In this document: positions 25,001 to 37,914 of the stretch, piece by piece
Layout: each line of letters starts with the position of its first letter
Position numbering within the stretch: the first letter of the stretch is position 1
From: Crotophaga sulcirostris
Taxonomy: Eukaryota > Chordata > Aves > Cuculiformes > Crotophagidae
Length of the DNA stretch: 64,000 bases
Reading direction: 5' to 3'
NCBI GenBank assembly: GCA_013397455.1
Contig: VYZB01000241.1
Coordinates: forward strand, 108,173 to 172,172
Position numbers and translations under genes: made by a program
Notes under the pieces: model-generated
Database searches by the model: none
What the model was told of the DNA's origin: nothing
The model's input: the letters and a program-made list of their open reading frames with translations, nothing else

Positions 25001-28000
25001 GCTGGAAGTGACAGGGAAGAGCAGCATGCTTGGTGTGCTTGTGAGGGAATGGGGCACAGAACACTCTTGTATTTAGTTTGGAAATGTTGAAGCAGGGAAT
25101 AAGAGTACAGACTGGTCTGCATGTTCACCACAGTTATATGAAAATTTATATATCATACTTCCTTCACACATCTACCCCTTCCCTTTGAAATGCTGTATAG
25201 TAATTGCATATATATATTTATATAGATGGATACATAGATGTTTAGAAACATATGCAATCTTACAGATATTGCTGTGACTGGATAGAAAGGTGTCCTTGTC
25301 TAAAAAACTTAAAAAATGAAAACTACTGTAGACAGCAGTGTAAACTTACAATAGGGCAAATAGTAATTTGTTAATACTTGAGTGTATTAAATGCAAAATA
25401 TTGATACTAATAAGGATATACGTGTGAATTTTCAGGTTGTTTGTAGTATTTTAGAAATTTTGAATTCTTAGAAAATCTGATATATTAGAATATTAAACAC
25501 TATACAAATATGCCAGCAGAGTTCTGATTCAGAATTACTTTGTTCCCTTTTCTTCATTCTTTTTCTTGATTCTTTTTGCTTTCTTTTCTCTAGGTCCTGC
25601 TAGCAAGTAGTTTTGTACCAGTATATGCAGGAATTAAGCCAGTGGAATACAAAGGAGAGGTAATGTTTCTTTAACTACCAGCTTTTTTATGTAAGAACTT
25701 TTGAAACCCATTTTACTGGATGAACACTGGTATTATGATTTGCCTGGATATTATATTATTCACTGAAACACCTGCAGCCTCTTCTTAGTGGACAATTCTT
25801 GTTCCTGCCCAACATGAGTTTTTGCGTTTAGAAGTAAAATCAATGAATGTTTCACAGAAACTCATTCGTCTGTTACTTGAAAGCTTGTTGTCATTCCCAA
25901 AGATTCTTACTACTCTCCTTAAGTGAGATTCAGAAAAGGCCATTTCTGAGAAGGAGGTTCCTTTCAGTTATTGTTATTTGTTGAAATGATTAGTTTTGTG
26001 TGTCTGCACTGATGTCTCTCATACCCAGGAAAACAGTGCATTTATGGTTTGGGGATTCCATTTGTTTGTTTTTTTTCTTTTGAGAAAACTGGCTGTCAAT
26101 GAATGTAACTTCCATTCTTTCACCCAGAGTACTTAGAGTAGGGTGAGAGCAAAAACCTTAGGGTCTCTATTGCGGTAGTATTTCAGTGGCTTGGAATAGT
26201 GGGTAATGAGGATAAGTGGGTGGGCTATAGGGGCCCTAAAGCATGCAGTGTAGGGCGATATACATGACATGTCACCTCATGATCTAGAAATGGTAAGCAC
26301 TGCAGTTGGTAAAATGGATTGAATATTAATTTAGCTGTGTGAGGCCACCTATGGTATTAGCATCATGTTCCAAATTTCCTGAAAGCTTTGCTGTAACAGA
26401 CCAAAGTTCTGTCTGTGTGCATTTACACTAGTTTCAGGGAGTGAATTCCTTAGGTGATATGGTCCATGGCAACATGGAATGGAGCTTACTCCCTTTTTGC
26501 TCCTAGCCTACTGGCCTTATCTGTGCTTCAGAATAGTTGGTCTGTATCTTCTCTGGGCTACATATGTCACCTGCATACATATCACCAGGTCATCTGGGAG
26601 TGTTTTCGAAATGTATTTCATTGTATCATCTGAGGTCCGTGTTGCATGATACATAAGGGAATACGGTGCAGTTTTGCTGGAATAGTGTCAGAAAATAGCC
26701 AAGCCTGTTGCTAGCTTGTCCATGCTGTGAAAGTGAACCCCAGGGTAAACTGTCTTCAGCACTGCACTTTAATTTTCTTCTTAGGAAGAATGCTTTTGGG
26801 GAAACATTTGACTCATGCTTGAATTAATTAGCATACCTGTAGTATGCATGTTTGGAGACTAGACTTTTAGGGTGAATAAGCTAAATTGCATGGTATCGTA
26901 GACATAACATCAATCTGTACATAGTATGTTTTCTTCTGGTTTGATGAGCCTAAAATAATCTGAAGGAAAAGGGAGTGTGAAGTAACATCTGAGAACTAAT
27001 AGTCTGTTAACAGCCTTAAGTAGCTTTTACTTAGGTTGGGTATTTAAGGTGCTCTTGGACTAGGCTTCCAAGAACAGCAGGGCAATTTTACTTTGTGTGA
27101 AATAATCTTACTTTGAGTTGGTTTGGTGTCCTTTGAATCTCTGGGAAGGTTAATCTCTAAGACAGATAAAGACCTGCAGATGATTGAGTTTACTGTATCT
27201 GATGATGAGGATGTAGTTTATGTCACTGCAGTTCTTACAGAACAGATTTGTAAAAAAACATCTATTGGTAAATGTTAGGTTCTGTTAGGTCCAACCCACA
27301 TGCTCTATTTCATTGTCTGGTTTGATTTTCATTGCATGTTATTTCAGAACTTTCTCTGTTTTTGCCTTGTATGTACAAAGAGGAAACTAATTCATTAATT
27401 ACCAGGAATTTACCTCATTGGCTAAGAAGTATGTTTCAAGAACTGTTTAAAGCAGTTTCTCCCAAATACTTGAAACAAAATAAAATGACGGGGAGCATGT
27501 CAGCCAGGTATAACAGAATCTATTGCCTTTGCCTTGGAAAATGTTTTGATTTTCGAATAAGTGTTTAAGTTACATAAGTGGAAAGGGGAAAAACATAAAT
27601 AATAAGAAGTTTTAAAAGTAGAAGTAATTTTTAGTAGTAGAAGTACTAAACTAAACTTATGGAAAACAATAATAATATAATCTGTTACAGTGTCTTTGAC
27701 TTCGCTTAGACAGGGACTCCACTGTTCTTGTTACTTTCACAACAGGAAAAAAAAACAACACTTAGTACTCCAAGGAACATTGCATATAAATCAATAAAAA
27801 ATTACTATTTATAGACAGACAGGAAAAAAGCCTTGGGTTTAGAAATGTAAATGTATGTTGCAGTTTTACTCACAACAATGGTATAATGGAGTTTGAAAAG
27901 TCTGAAAGATAGATGGTTTTGGAGTTTTTTCTATCTTCTTTTCTAAGACAAAATAATCTGAATTCTAGAGCAACAAGAAACATGTTTTTTGTGGAACATG

Positions 28001-31000
28001 AAGGAATTCAGTGTTGGATTGTAGGTACTGACGTTAGAAACTCATATCAAGAGTCCAGCAGTAAAGGTGGTTATGAAATAATAGGGTGAGAAGGGCCATG
28101 GAGACTATTGAATGTGAGTATTTGTAGCTTGTATTTCAGGAGCATAAAAGAAATGTGAAATGGCAAATTTTATCTGAGAAAGTGAAGAAGTGTGGGATGG
28201 AGGGACGAAGCAACCTCCCCCCAAATGGTGTTTGCTGTATATCCCTGTATAAAAGAGTATGCCTATGTATCACCAGATAGGGAAGTTGACAGTGAAAGGA
28301 GCGGCAAGTGGCAACAAAGTCTTTTGGTTGCATTAACTCAGATGCAGCACTGGGACAAATCTATACTTACAGAATTAACAAGAAGTTTACTTTAAGCGAG
28401 AGTAAAGGACGTAACTGAGAGGGATCTATAAAACCAAGAGCTGGGACCTCAGAGAATCTTGAGGGCTTCTGAAGAACAAATATTGTAACCTAGGATAATG
28501 CTTCATGAAACTACGTTTGTAGTTCCTTTTACTTCCTTATACTACATTGAAAGCTAGTAATTTGAAGTTTGAAGACAAATTTGATTTAGATATCATAAAC
28601 CATTTCCCAATATTATAATTTTTATGGGAGTTTTTTTTTTTTAATTTTGTGACTTCCTATAGCATTTCCAGTAATTTTGTGGGAAAGCTTGCATTATTTG
28701 GCCATTTCATTGTGATCTCATATAGTATCACTTAGAGCAGAAAAACAGTTTTCTGCCTGATTGGTGCTGAAGAGTACTGGTAGGAATTGTCATTTGTAGT
28801 GTTCTGTGTTAATGAAACTTGAAGCTGATATCCTGGATTATTGAGTTTATCTTTAGGGAGGTTAAACCCTTAAGAAACACTGAGGTGAATCTTACAGTAT
28901 TATTTCTTACAGCTTTTCAACTTGCTTAGCTTTAGGTATCTGCAGTAGTCTATATCCTACATAGTTGATGTATGTTTCATTAGTATTAGTAGAGAAAAAG
29001 AAAGCAATTCTTCAGCACAATTCAAATCAGTTGTAAATGCCTAATTTAGCATAAACTGAAACGTCCTGGGAGTGTTTTCTCTCCCTTGACGATAAAGGAA
29101 GTGTATAATGACTAATTTGACTGTAGATGTGTAAACTTCAGTGAGATGCATCTCATCACCAGACCTCATGTGTGATGTCAGTGGATGCGTCTGACCAGTA
29201 GGCTGATGTTGAGTTTTGGGTTATGCGTGTAAGCACAGAAGGAAATATGAATGTATGAAACATATTGGAAAGAGCTATCACAGTTGTCCCTGCTTATACT
29301 GGAGTAAAATTTTTCTGTGGTCCCTGTGAAGTTCAGTCATGTGCCTCTCGACTGCCCTGAGATCCAAGAAATATGTGGGGCTCTGCAAGGAATTCATTGG
29401 TTGCTTTTTTTTTTTTCTTTCTCATTCTTTTCTATACTAAACTCCTGTTGCAGACTTGATGTCTGCTCCCTCTTACATGCTATAGTTGTTCAGTTCCTTC
29501 TCATCTTTACCCTCTGCTTTCTAGCTATTGCTGTGTTGTGTTGTGTACCTAAGAAGATGAGACTCTGGAAGAAGAAGAGAGAAGTCATGTTTGGTTTAGC
29601 TTGTGCAGTCAGTGTACCTGCCCATATAGATTGTCCACATCCTAGTTTGGATCAGAGTAATGTTTTAGAGGAGTATACATAATCTGATACGGTTCACATG
29701 TAGTATTAACGATCTTATCTTTTCATGTATGTGTTCAGAAAAATTCTACACATGGCATTTTGTTACTAGATGACTAACAAGACTTGTCAGTAGATGGATA
29801 AATATATTACACACATATTTACACATTTTGTCAAAAGCTCATTGATTAAACACTCTGTGTGTACATTGTCAGTTGATTGATTTTAGTGCCTTACGCTCAA
29901 GTGTTTGCATAGTATTCTGAGAAGAAAATTTACAAGTTTCCATGAGGGTGGGGTAGAGGAGGCAGGGACAGGAAGGATGACATACTCAGTTATGAACATA
30001 CTGTACTAAGGTTTCTTTGAAAATATTTTTATTTTCCAGTAGAAGTGGGTTGATGGTGGCCTTACCAATAGCCTTCCTATCTTGCCTTTCGGAAGAACTG
30101 TGACGATTTCTCCTTTCAGTGGTCGATTAGATATCTGTCCACAAGATAAAGGACATGTGGATCTTTATGTTAAATTTGGAAAACAGGATATAATGGTGAG
30201 TTGCTTGTTTATTAAATAACTTCAGAAGAAGAAAAGATAGTTGAGCAATTAAGGTTATGCTTATTTTTAAGTGTTTCTTTTCTGCTAATATAAAACTATG
30301 TTTTGGCATTTTCTGTTTTGCAAATGGAATGTAAAAACACAAAGGAAAATGTACAATAAATATGAAAGATTGAAAGATTGAAAAGCATTAACCTAGGACA
30401 AAATCGAGCAAATTATCACAGGCCATTAAATGTAAATAATCTAGGCTCGCTTTAAGAATCAGCTGTCTTTGCCAAAGCGGTTTTTAATGGGAGCGGGGCA
30501 GGAAGACTTCTGTAGAATATCTCAGGAGGGGGAAACTCCGGATCATCCATTCATACTTACTGAAATTAGCTGCTCTGTCTGAATTTAAAATATAAGTTTA
30601 GGTCATACGTTTGAAATGGTACACCATGACTTATCATCTCATTGCACAAGAGAGCTTTTGTTAAGATTTTGAACATCTGTGACCACAAGATTTTCCAGAA
30701 ATTATTTTGTTAGATGTCATGGAAACATTTGCGTATATTGAAATATCGGCTGATTTTTATGGCCTCCTTTTCAATGTTCACATTTCTGGTTTTGCTAGCT
30801 TTGTCTCACAAACAATATTGCTACCTTTGACATGATGAAAGAAAATATTGAATAGCAGTGGACCTAGCTGTCAAGAAAATGTCTTTAGAACAAAAAATAA
30901 AGATTGGCAATAATTGTTAATTTTTTAAAGTTTATTTCAGACAATTCTTGATATGCTTTCTTAATTTGAGTAATTTTATCCTAAATAGAACCAATTACTG

Positions 31001-32233
31001 AGTCTTTATAATGTTTCACAGAGAGATTTTAAACATGATAGTACTTGGTAAATTACCATAAAACATAAGATTATTGATTTTATATATATTGAAAATATGT
31101 ACGTTCACTTACTGTATATTTCTTAGTTGTGATTTGTATCTAGAGCACCTAGAGAATGAAAAATGAACTGGTGATTAGATTAGATATAGAAAATTAATTG
31201 CAGAGCTGCATTGCTTCTAGGGACTTGCAAGCACAGACTTGTGCAGAATCTCAGACAGCATTTAAAAAATTCCATTTGAAGTACCCTTAGCTTTTAGGGC
31301 CACAAAAATGTAAAAAAAGAATACTCTCTTTTCAGCAATATTGTAATCTGTTTAAAATAGAGTTGTGTATCTTCATTTATCTGATTGGAATGGGAACAGT
31401 TTTCTGTCTCTTGGCACATCCTCCATCTATTAGAATCAGAATTTGAATAACTGCTGCTTACTTCAACTAATGAAGACTATTTTGATATTATTTTTCAAAA
31501 TTATGTATAATAGATTATGTAGCTAAAATATTAAATTAATAATATAAATGAAGCATTAAGAATGTTATTAAATGTAATTATATTTGTAATTTTGATGTAA
31601 CCAATTTAATGTCTATTCAAAACAAAGTTCTGAAATCTTTTTACACCATTAAAGTGACCACTTGAGATGTTCAATAATTCTTAATTTGTCAGTGATACAA
31701 GCTACATTTATTGTTAAACATTGCATGGGAACGTTCCCAATAATGTGGTTGCTTGCACTAGTAAACTGTCAAACTATTTCCTTGTGCAGTCTTAGCATGT
31801 GCCAGCTACCACTCTGCCAGGCAGTTCTGAGAATGTTACAGAAGTTAAAATATTTCAGAAACTTTAGTTTTACAGGTAGACAGTCTGTCTTGGAGGCTGC
31901 TGTGCACACTGCTTGTGCCAGTTTGTCTTGGCACTCAGCAGTGTACTTGGACATGGTTGATTTACTAGTGTAGACAAAGCCATGCTGGTCTTTTGTTTTT
32001 ACATATGGTACATGAAACAGATGACAGAATAGATAGCAATGCAGTCAAGTCTATATAAGTTGCTTTAATAAACTAATTTATAGCTTTTTGCTCTGTTGCA
32101 GCTGTCTCTGGCCAACCTAGTAAGACTTAATCAAGCTTTCTTCCCACCAAACCGGGAGAAAATGGAATCACTGTACCAAAATGGATTTGACGATGCTGTA
32201 CATTTCTTAGTGAAAGAAAACTGGTTTGAATAG
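18890..32233 (+). CDS. PNPLA4: Patatin-like phospholipase domain-containing protein 4 (GS2)
   Basis: Six coding exons join to 253 codons, the same length as human PNPLA4: 18890-19069, 23035-23129, 23297-23432, 25594-25659, 30043-30195 and 32102-32233. The protein closely follows remembered human PNPLA4 throughout. The patatin fold is clear: Gly-rich oxyanion segment CGFLGIYHLG (residues 11-20), nucleophile elbow GASAG with Ser43, and catalytic Asp163 in DGG, forming the Ser-Asp dyad. There is no signal peptide. Family members hydrolyse triacylglycerol and retinyl esters and catalyse acyl transfer to retinol and glycerides, at membranes or lipid droplets. The first ATG of the start exon gives the conserved MKPINLSF N-terminus. 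A CpG island lies upstream; polyadenylation signals follow at 32517, 32672 and 32724. Oddity: the acceptor of the fifth coding exon is a tandem CAG-TAG. Confidence 0.97.
19070..23034. other. PNPLA4 intron (4.0 kb)
   Basis: AT-rich intron. The 121-codon frame at 20123-20488 is hydrophobic because the DNA is T-rich; it has no motif and no splice support. T-runs occur near 21990-22005. No transposon was recognised. Confidence 0.6.
23035..23129 (+). CDS. PNPLA4: PNPLA4 coding exon 2
   Basis: Acceptor TTTGCAG, donor TTAG|GTACCT. It encodes residues 61-92 in part, including EEVRKL and GAVTPGYDFM, matching human AVTPGYDFM. It exits in phase 2 and completes an Arg codon with the next exon. The following intron is only 167 bp. 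Confidence 0.95.
23297..23432 (+). CDS. PNPLA4: PNPLA4 coding exon 3
   Basis: Acceptor GCTCTAG, donor AAG|GTAATG. It encodes residues 92-137 (EGIDSILPSNAHEIAENRL to REDLIK), collinear with human SGMESILP...REDLIK. Exit phase is 0. Confidence 0.95.
23433..25593. other. PNPLA4 intron (2.2 kb)
   Basis: AT-rich intronic DNA with a T-rich branch and acceptor region at 25560-25593. No coding or mobile feature was recognised. Confidence 0.55.
25594..25659 (+). CDS. PNPLA4: PNPLA4 coding exon 4
   Basis: Acceptor TCTCTAG, donor GAG|GTAATG. A 22-codon, phase 0-0 exon: VLLASSFVPVYAGI then KPVEYKGE, matching human VLLASSFVPIYAG. The next codon must be the conserved Lys that opens the following exon. 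Confidence 0.95.
25660..30042. other. PNPLA4 intron (4.4 kb) ending in a tandem CAG-TAG acceptor
   Basis: AT-rich intron without recognised repeats. Its 3' end reads ATTTTCCAGTAG before AAG TGG GTT. Both AGs are within three bases, so splicing can choose between 30039|30040 and 30042|30043. Confidence 0.65.
30043..30195 (+). CDS. PNPLA4: PNPLA4 coding exon 5 (catalytic aspartate)
   Basis: 51 codons in phase 0-0, from KWVDGGLTN to KQDIM, with catalytic Asp163 in DGG. The start is set by homology to human QKWVDGG and requires the distal TAG of the tandem acceptor. Use of the proximal CAG would add a TAG codon directly after Glu159. The donor is ATG|GTGAGT. Confidence 0.93.
30196..32101. other. 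PNPLA4 intron (1.9 kb)
   Basis: AT-rich intron. The 103-codon frame at 31662-31973 has no motif and is judged chance. No mobile element was recognised. Confidence 0.6.
32102..32233 (+). CDS. PNPLA4: PNPLA4 terminal coding exon
   Basis: The acceptor GTTGCAG ends at 32101. 43 codons plus TAG, from LSLANLVRLNQAFFPP to VKENWFE, matching the human C-terminus KENWFE exactly at the last six residues. Confidence 0.96.
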   Translation: MSLANLVRLNQAFFPPNREKMESLYQNGFDDAVHFLVKENWFE

Positions 32234-32740
32234 ATGGTACATAGGAAATGAACAAAACATGATGGCTGTCAAAACACAGCTAAGGATTTGAGTGTGGGAG
32301 TTGCAGAAACTTCTCGTTGTCATAATTGCAGAAATCTGGAAAAGTCTTTTTCGATGTTATTTAAGAGGCAAATTGAGTTTCTACCATGAAAAATTACAAT
32401 CTTCATTATACACAGTATGATAGTTGTGTCTGCTAATTGGATCCTTGCAGTATTAATTATCTAATACATATCTTGCAGTGTTCTAAGGACTTGAGCACTT
32501 AGCACTAGCCACAGGAAATAAAATATTTGCACTATTCTACTCTGATATTTGTTATTTTTTTAACATTGACTTTTTCAGTGAATGTGGTCTCTTAAAATTT
32601 GAAATACTAGTTGAAATTTGTAACAGATTTGTCATGTTTGAATGTAAAAATATAGAAAGACATAATGTAAAAATAAAGGACATAAGAAATTGCTATATTG
32701 TGTTTACTTCCTCTGCTAAAATTGAATAAATATATTTTGT
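32234..32740 (+). terminator. PNPLA4 3' UTR with three AATAAA signals
   Basis: AATAAA hexamers occur at 32517-32522, 32672-32677 and 32724-32729, giving possible 3' UTRs of about 0.3 to 0.5 kb. Which is used cannot be told from sequence. Confidence 0.65.
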
Positions 32741-33678
32741 TGAAACTTTGTTCGGGAGCTCATTTATAAATTTCTCAGAATGCTATAACAATCTGATTGT
32801 CTGAAAAAAAACACAGTCTGTTGGAGAGAAGTTGAAGTAAGTCAACAGATAATGAATTCAGACGCGTATATCTTGCTTTTTAACATTTACTTTACATTGA
32901 CTACTCTTAAGTGCAAGTTCAGGATTTTTAATCTTAATGCCTAAATTCTAAAATTCACAGCGGTTTATTTAAAAAGTTGATTTCTTGATACTTGAAAAAA
33001 AATTAGAGGTTGAATTAAACATGTATGAAATTGAATTCCAACAAAACAACAGAAGAATGTAGGGATTTGAGAAATAAGAATAAAAAAAAATCTATAGCTC
33101 TTTGAAAGCCTCTTCAGTACATAACCACCAGATTTATATTGATATATAGGTTGCATCAAATGAGGATTCATGTAGCAGGGATTGAATTCTTCTATTACTG
33201 TTTTTGGTAATGAAAGGAATAAAAAAGAAAAATACTGATGGAAAGCATCTTACTTTCATTTTAGAACAGCAACTCTTTTCTAAATGCGTGAGGTTCTGTA
33301 CTTATATACAGTGAAAACAGGATAGCTTGTAAGATTTCCAGATAATGTAGAACAGCATTTTTGCATGTAAAACTGAAATAAGGTACTGGTACCTTTGTTC
33401 TGCCGGGGCACCTCTGCCTGGCTGACTTGCATGCTCATTTATACAGAGTATAACTTTCAGCATGAATAGAAGTAGCAGATAATGCTATCAAGAATTTTCT
33501 TTCACACTGATCTGCTATGGCCTAAATCTCTGATTCAATGGTAGTACCTGTTTTGGCAGTCTGGTGGAAACCTGAAACTGTTCTTTTTCATATAACTTTC
33601 TAGGCGTTTGGAGCTACTCACAAGGTTTCAGAAACAGCATACATCTGATCAGTTACCTTTTTGACCAATAGTATCACC

Positions 33679-33700
33679 ATATGTATATATATATATGTAT
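33679..33700. repeat. AT dinucleotide repeat
   Basis: An alternating AT run with two TATG interruptions, 22 bp long and self-complementary. Confidence 0.75.
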
Positions 33701-35564
33701 TTAGCACCCCTGTACAAAGCTTCTTTACCTGGATGCATCTTTTAAAGAGTTTTAAAGGACAAGAATACTGAATACGAAATTTGTTTACTGATTATGAATG
33801 TTGCTTTTGAGCGTCATCACTGTCACAGTTTGCTATGCTCTTTAATCTGTAAAAATCTGACTTTTTTCAGCGTGGGTTAATGTCATCCACAGGAACATTT
33901 GCTATATTGTGTTTACTGAACCCTAAGAACCACAGGTAACGAAAAGTGCTTTAGAAATTGAATTTCATAGGTTCACGTTAAGATGATACACGACTTTTCA
34001 GGAAGAATAAAATCATATTACTGCAAAGATAGGATGTAGAAGTGTTCACTGATAAGGTGTTTGTTTTTTTTTTCTGTGTTGAACCATAGAAGTTGAAGAA
34101 CAGAAATCTGTTCAGTCTTAATGCTAGTGTTCAGAGTGGATACTGCTGCATGTATAGAAAGACTCAGAGATTTTTCAGTTACCACCACTTTGTAAATGTT
34201 TTTTGATTGTATATGACCTACCCAAAGGAGAAGGATGCAACCCTGTTTTCTCTAAGTTGTTCAATTAGTTCTAATGAAGCATAGTAAAACACATTCAGAA
34301 ATGCATTGTTTCCAGCCAAATATATGTAAGTCTTTTTTTTGATGTGTGTGTGAAAAATGATACCTTGTTTAAGAAAAGGGTATTTCTTGATAAATGAGCA
34401 TATTTGGGAAATATGTGCAAAAGGTAAATCAGGAGAGTAGTCGCAGTCTGTCTCATCTAAGGCTGCTTCTAAGCATTCGGGTGGTGTGAATACTTCCCAT
34501 TTTATTTCCTCCTTCCCCCAATCCCTCCACTGTATTGCCTTGATAATATCAGATGTAAAGTTTAAAGAAAAACATTTTTTCTAAGTAGTATTTTTGTGAT
34601 AGAAACATAACCTTATTAAAGGTGTTTTCTGGATTAGTCTCCACAATTGTGTGAATGTTGTGTCATGATTTCTTCCTATTTATCTTTATAAATGTCAAAA
34701 GCCTTCTACTTTAGTTTTGTGTTTAGGTCTGTGTTTACTGACTCACTATTTGAATGTTTGAGCCTGGACAGAACTTAAATGTTAAAATCTGTGGTTTTAA
34801 GTTCATTTCCCACATCTGATAAAATAGCAATGTTTTTGTTGCCAAAAATGATCTAGAACAGAGGAGACCGTATGGACGTAGGGAATTCTGTTTCTAGTTT
34901 TGTGGCATGTATATGCCATTCACATTCATTACACAAATGAGGAGAAACTGAGGACTGTTTGCAAAGACTGCTTCCAGGGTAGGAAGGCTAATAGGTACCT
35001 TCACTTAGATCAGTCAGTTTCGTGGGAAAATGTCTAATCCCTTTCAGATAGTCTCCTATCTACCTTCATCTGTATTAGTACTAATGCTGTCCATACCACA
35101 TCCCAACTTTCCTTCTTAGAATATATACATCTGCTTGTGTGCCTAACCCTTTTTCTGTTTTAAGTCTCTTGTGTGTGTAGTCTTACTGGGCAGTTACACT
35201 TGTAAATTCTTATTACGTATTTTCTATTTCTAAGAGAGGTCTAACAAGATCAGAGCCTCTTAGACTTTGTTTTCTATTAACAGTAGTTCTGTTCTTCAAG
35301 AAATAAATATTAGCATTTCTGAATGGAAGGAATTTTAGGGGGTTTTTACCAGTTTGCAACTTCCTCAGTTTAGTTTGGATATTTCCTGGCTAGTTATACT
35401 GACTAATATCTTGAATTTTCTGTTAAAAAATCATAAATCATTTTTACTGAAAAAGGATGCTCACCACCTTGTTTATGTTTCTCACAGAAACCTATGGTCC
35501 TAGGGTCCTCTTTCCAACAGTCCTAGATAAATGGATTTGAAAATGAGCTACTGATCTCTTTCAT

Positions 35565-35600
35565 GAAAAAAAAAACAACCAACCAAACAAAAAACCCACA
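35565..35600 (+). repeat. A/C-rich simple repeat
   Basis: A ten-A run followed by CAACC, AACC and AAAC units. It is of the same kind as the tracts at 10925 and 56163. Confidence 0.7.
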
Positions 35601-37914
35601 ATGAAATACTTTAATTTGTAATGTTAAGAATACTTCTTAAATAATTCCATTGTTCTGTTAGAGGTGTTTTAGTGTAGTCCTTTTGTGGCTGAAAGAGCCT
35701 GCACTTGTCAGAATTTCATCTTGTGATGGACTTGCTACGCAAATAGGCTGTATAACTTTTTAACAAATATCTTATTAATATCTTAAAAGGCTGAAGGAAA
35801 TGAAGCTTGCTAAAATGCATACCTATTTTGTACCATGATGATGTTGATAAGTGGTTGCAATGAAGATAATTGCAAGCTACTTACTTTTTTTTTTTTTTAA
35901 ACTTCTCTTTCTGCTGAAACATTACTAACTCTTCTAGCTGTGTTGTCTGGGAAACCATTATTTTGGTTTTGGTTTTTTTTACACTTTCATAAATTCTTTT
36001 GAAAATCATTAGGACAGACAGATCTAGAAGGTAAGATAAGGTAATGAACGTATTTTATGATAAAACACAATGTTAATATATCTGTTCTAATGTTATTACT
36101 ACAGATTATGCTAGGGATATGCCAAAGTGGTTTTTTTCTTATTTAAATATTCCATACAGAAGTACATTTAAACAGGCAAGACTTATAAATACTGAGGTAT
36201 TATTAGGAATAGTTCATTTCTGTACTGCATCTATATCTTTCTCTCTTGTTATATACATAGTAAAGAGTGCTTTAGGCAGCACATATTCTTGTACGCTGAA
36301 ATATTTTTACTGATTTTTGGAAATTAGTCTGAGATCCTGTTCTAGAACAGAATTGTGCTCTACATAATATTTTTTCTCACGTTTTGGGTATTGTTTGGCC
36401 AGAGGGTATTTTTTTTCTCAAATAATTTCATATTTCCTTAAAGAACAGAATTGTGTTTGAGTATGTAAGCTGTATGTAGATATTATTCCTCCTCTAGTCA
36501 GATCAGTTACCACTGTAACTTTTTTCATATGCCAAAAAGTAGTGGCAAATTCAAAATATAATTTTCTTCATCAGTCTTAGATAATTACAAGGGAGACAAA
36601 TTGTGCTATTGTACGTGTACTAGGGATACAGAGGCATTAAGGAAATTGTTTTCCATATTGTGAATTGGACATCTGTTTAAGACTTCATGCCTTCCATTTT
36701 AATTGTAATTTTGATAAGGGTGTAGAACATGACACCTACTGTCATTAGAAAATTGGAACTTTCATTGTGAGAACAGAAAATGAAATGCAGTGATTTTTCC
36801 ATCTTTCCTCATTAAGCTACAAATGAATTCTAGAAAAACAACCACCTATAAAAGGAGTACCCCAAGAGCCATGGAAGTCTCTCTTTAGCCATTAGTATTC
36901 TCCATAACTAATGAAGATGTGTGTGGCCTGCTCCTGGTTTTCTTTCTCCAGCCCCTGTTCATATGTAGCTAGATGTACGTGTTCTGTCAAATAGTAGAAA
37001 GCTTAGTGCTGAGTCAGTTTCCTTGACTTCACCCAGCAGTGACAGCTCAGCTTCTCCCCTAAAAGCTGTGAACGAAAGACCTTGTTCCACAGGGACAAAG
37101 CGGTGCTCACCTCTCGGAACTTGAGCCAGACCTAGAATGCTGTGAAGTTTGACCCGAGACCTTGGAAACCACCTGGATATTTACTGGGGAAGGTTGTGGG
37201 ATGAAGGGAACGCAGAAGAGAGGTGTTCTTGGTGAGCTCTATTGCTTTGAGGTTACTGCAGCATTTTTCATGAATTGGTGATCCTGGTAATTTCATTCCA
37301 AAGTACAGTTGTGTTGCAGCAGCAGTCCTGGAGCTTCCTAACAGCTGCTTGGATGCATTGAAACTTGAGTTACAGTTTTAACTTCCTCCCATGTTATACT
37401 TGGAATACTTGGACCAGGTAACAATCCAGCTGTGGCTTTTTCTGTTGTTTTTGGTGGGTTTTTTTTGGTTTGTTTGTTGTTCGATATTGTTGTGTTTGGG
37501 TTTTTTTTTCACTATTCATTCTAACCTAATGCAGCTTAATCATTTGTGATATTGTAATGAAATCATCATTATCTTATTGCAAGCTTGAATGTGTGCATGT
37601 AACATGCTGCGAGTGTCTGAAAAGGAGATGCTGCAGCTAGAGGCTTTTGCTATAGGCATGCCCTCTAAAAAGGCAGGTTGCACCAAGTCTTCAGATGGTG
37701 CAATTGGAAGTTACTGTTTCAATTACTATTTTTTTTCAGCTTGTCTACACATTTGCTGTCGAAGTGTGTATTGAAGAGATTTGAGAGTAAACCTGAGTCC
37801 TAATAAAATTAGCAGGGATTCTGATTCCAGTTCCCAGAGGGCTAAGATTCCGTCTTTAATATATTAGGTCATGAACCTGAGACTCCTGTTTTGCTTCACT
37901 TCGAAGTGGAAATA

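Larger units (their letters stand above)
32741..37914. other. Intergenic tract
   Basis: AT-rich DNA downstream of PNPLA4. It contains a short AT microsatellite (33679) and an A/C-rich tract (35565). A more GC-balanced block near 37000-37420 could not be assigned to any family. No exon with motifs was recognised. Confidence 0.5.
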
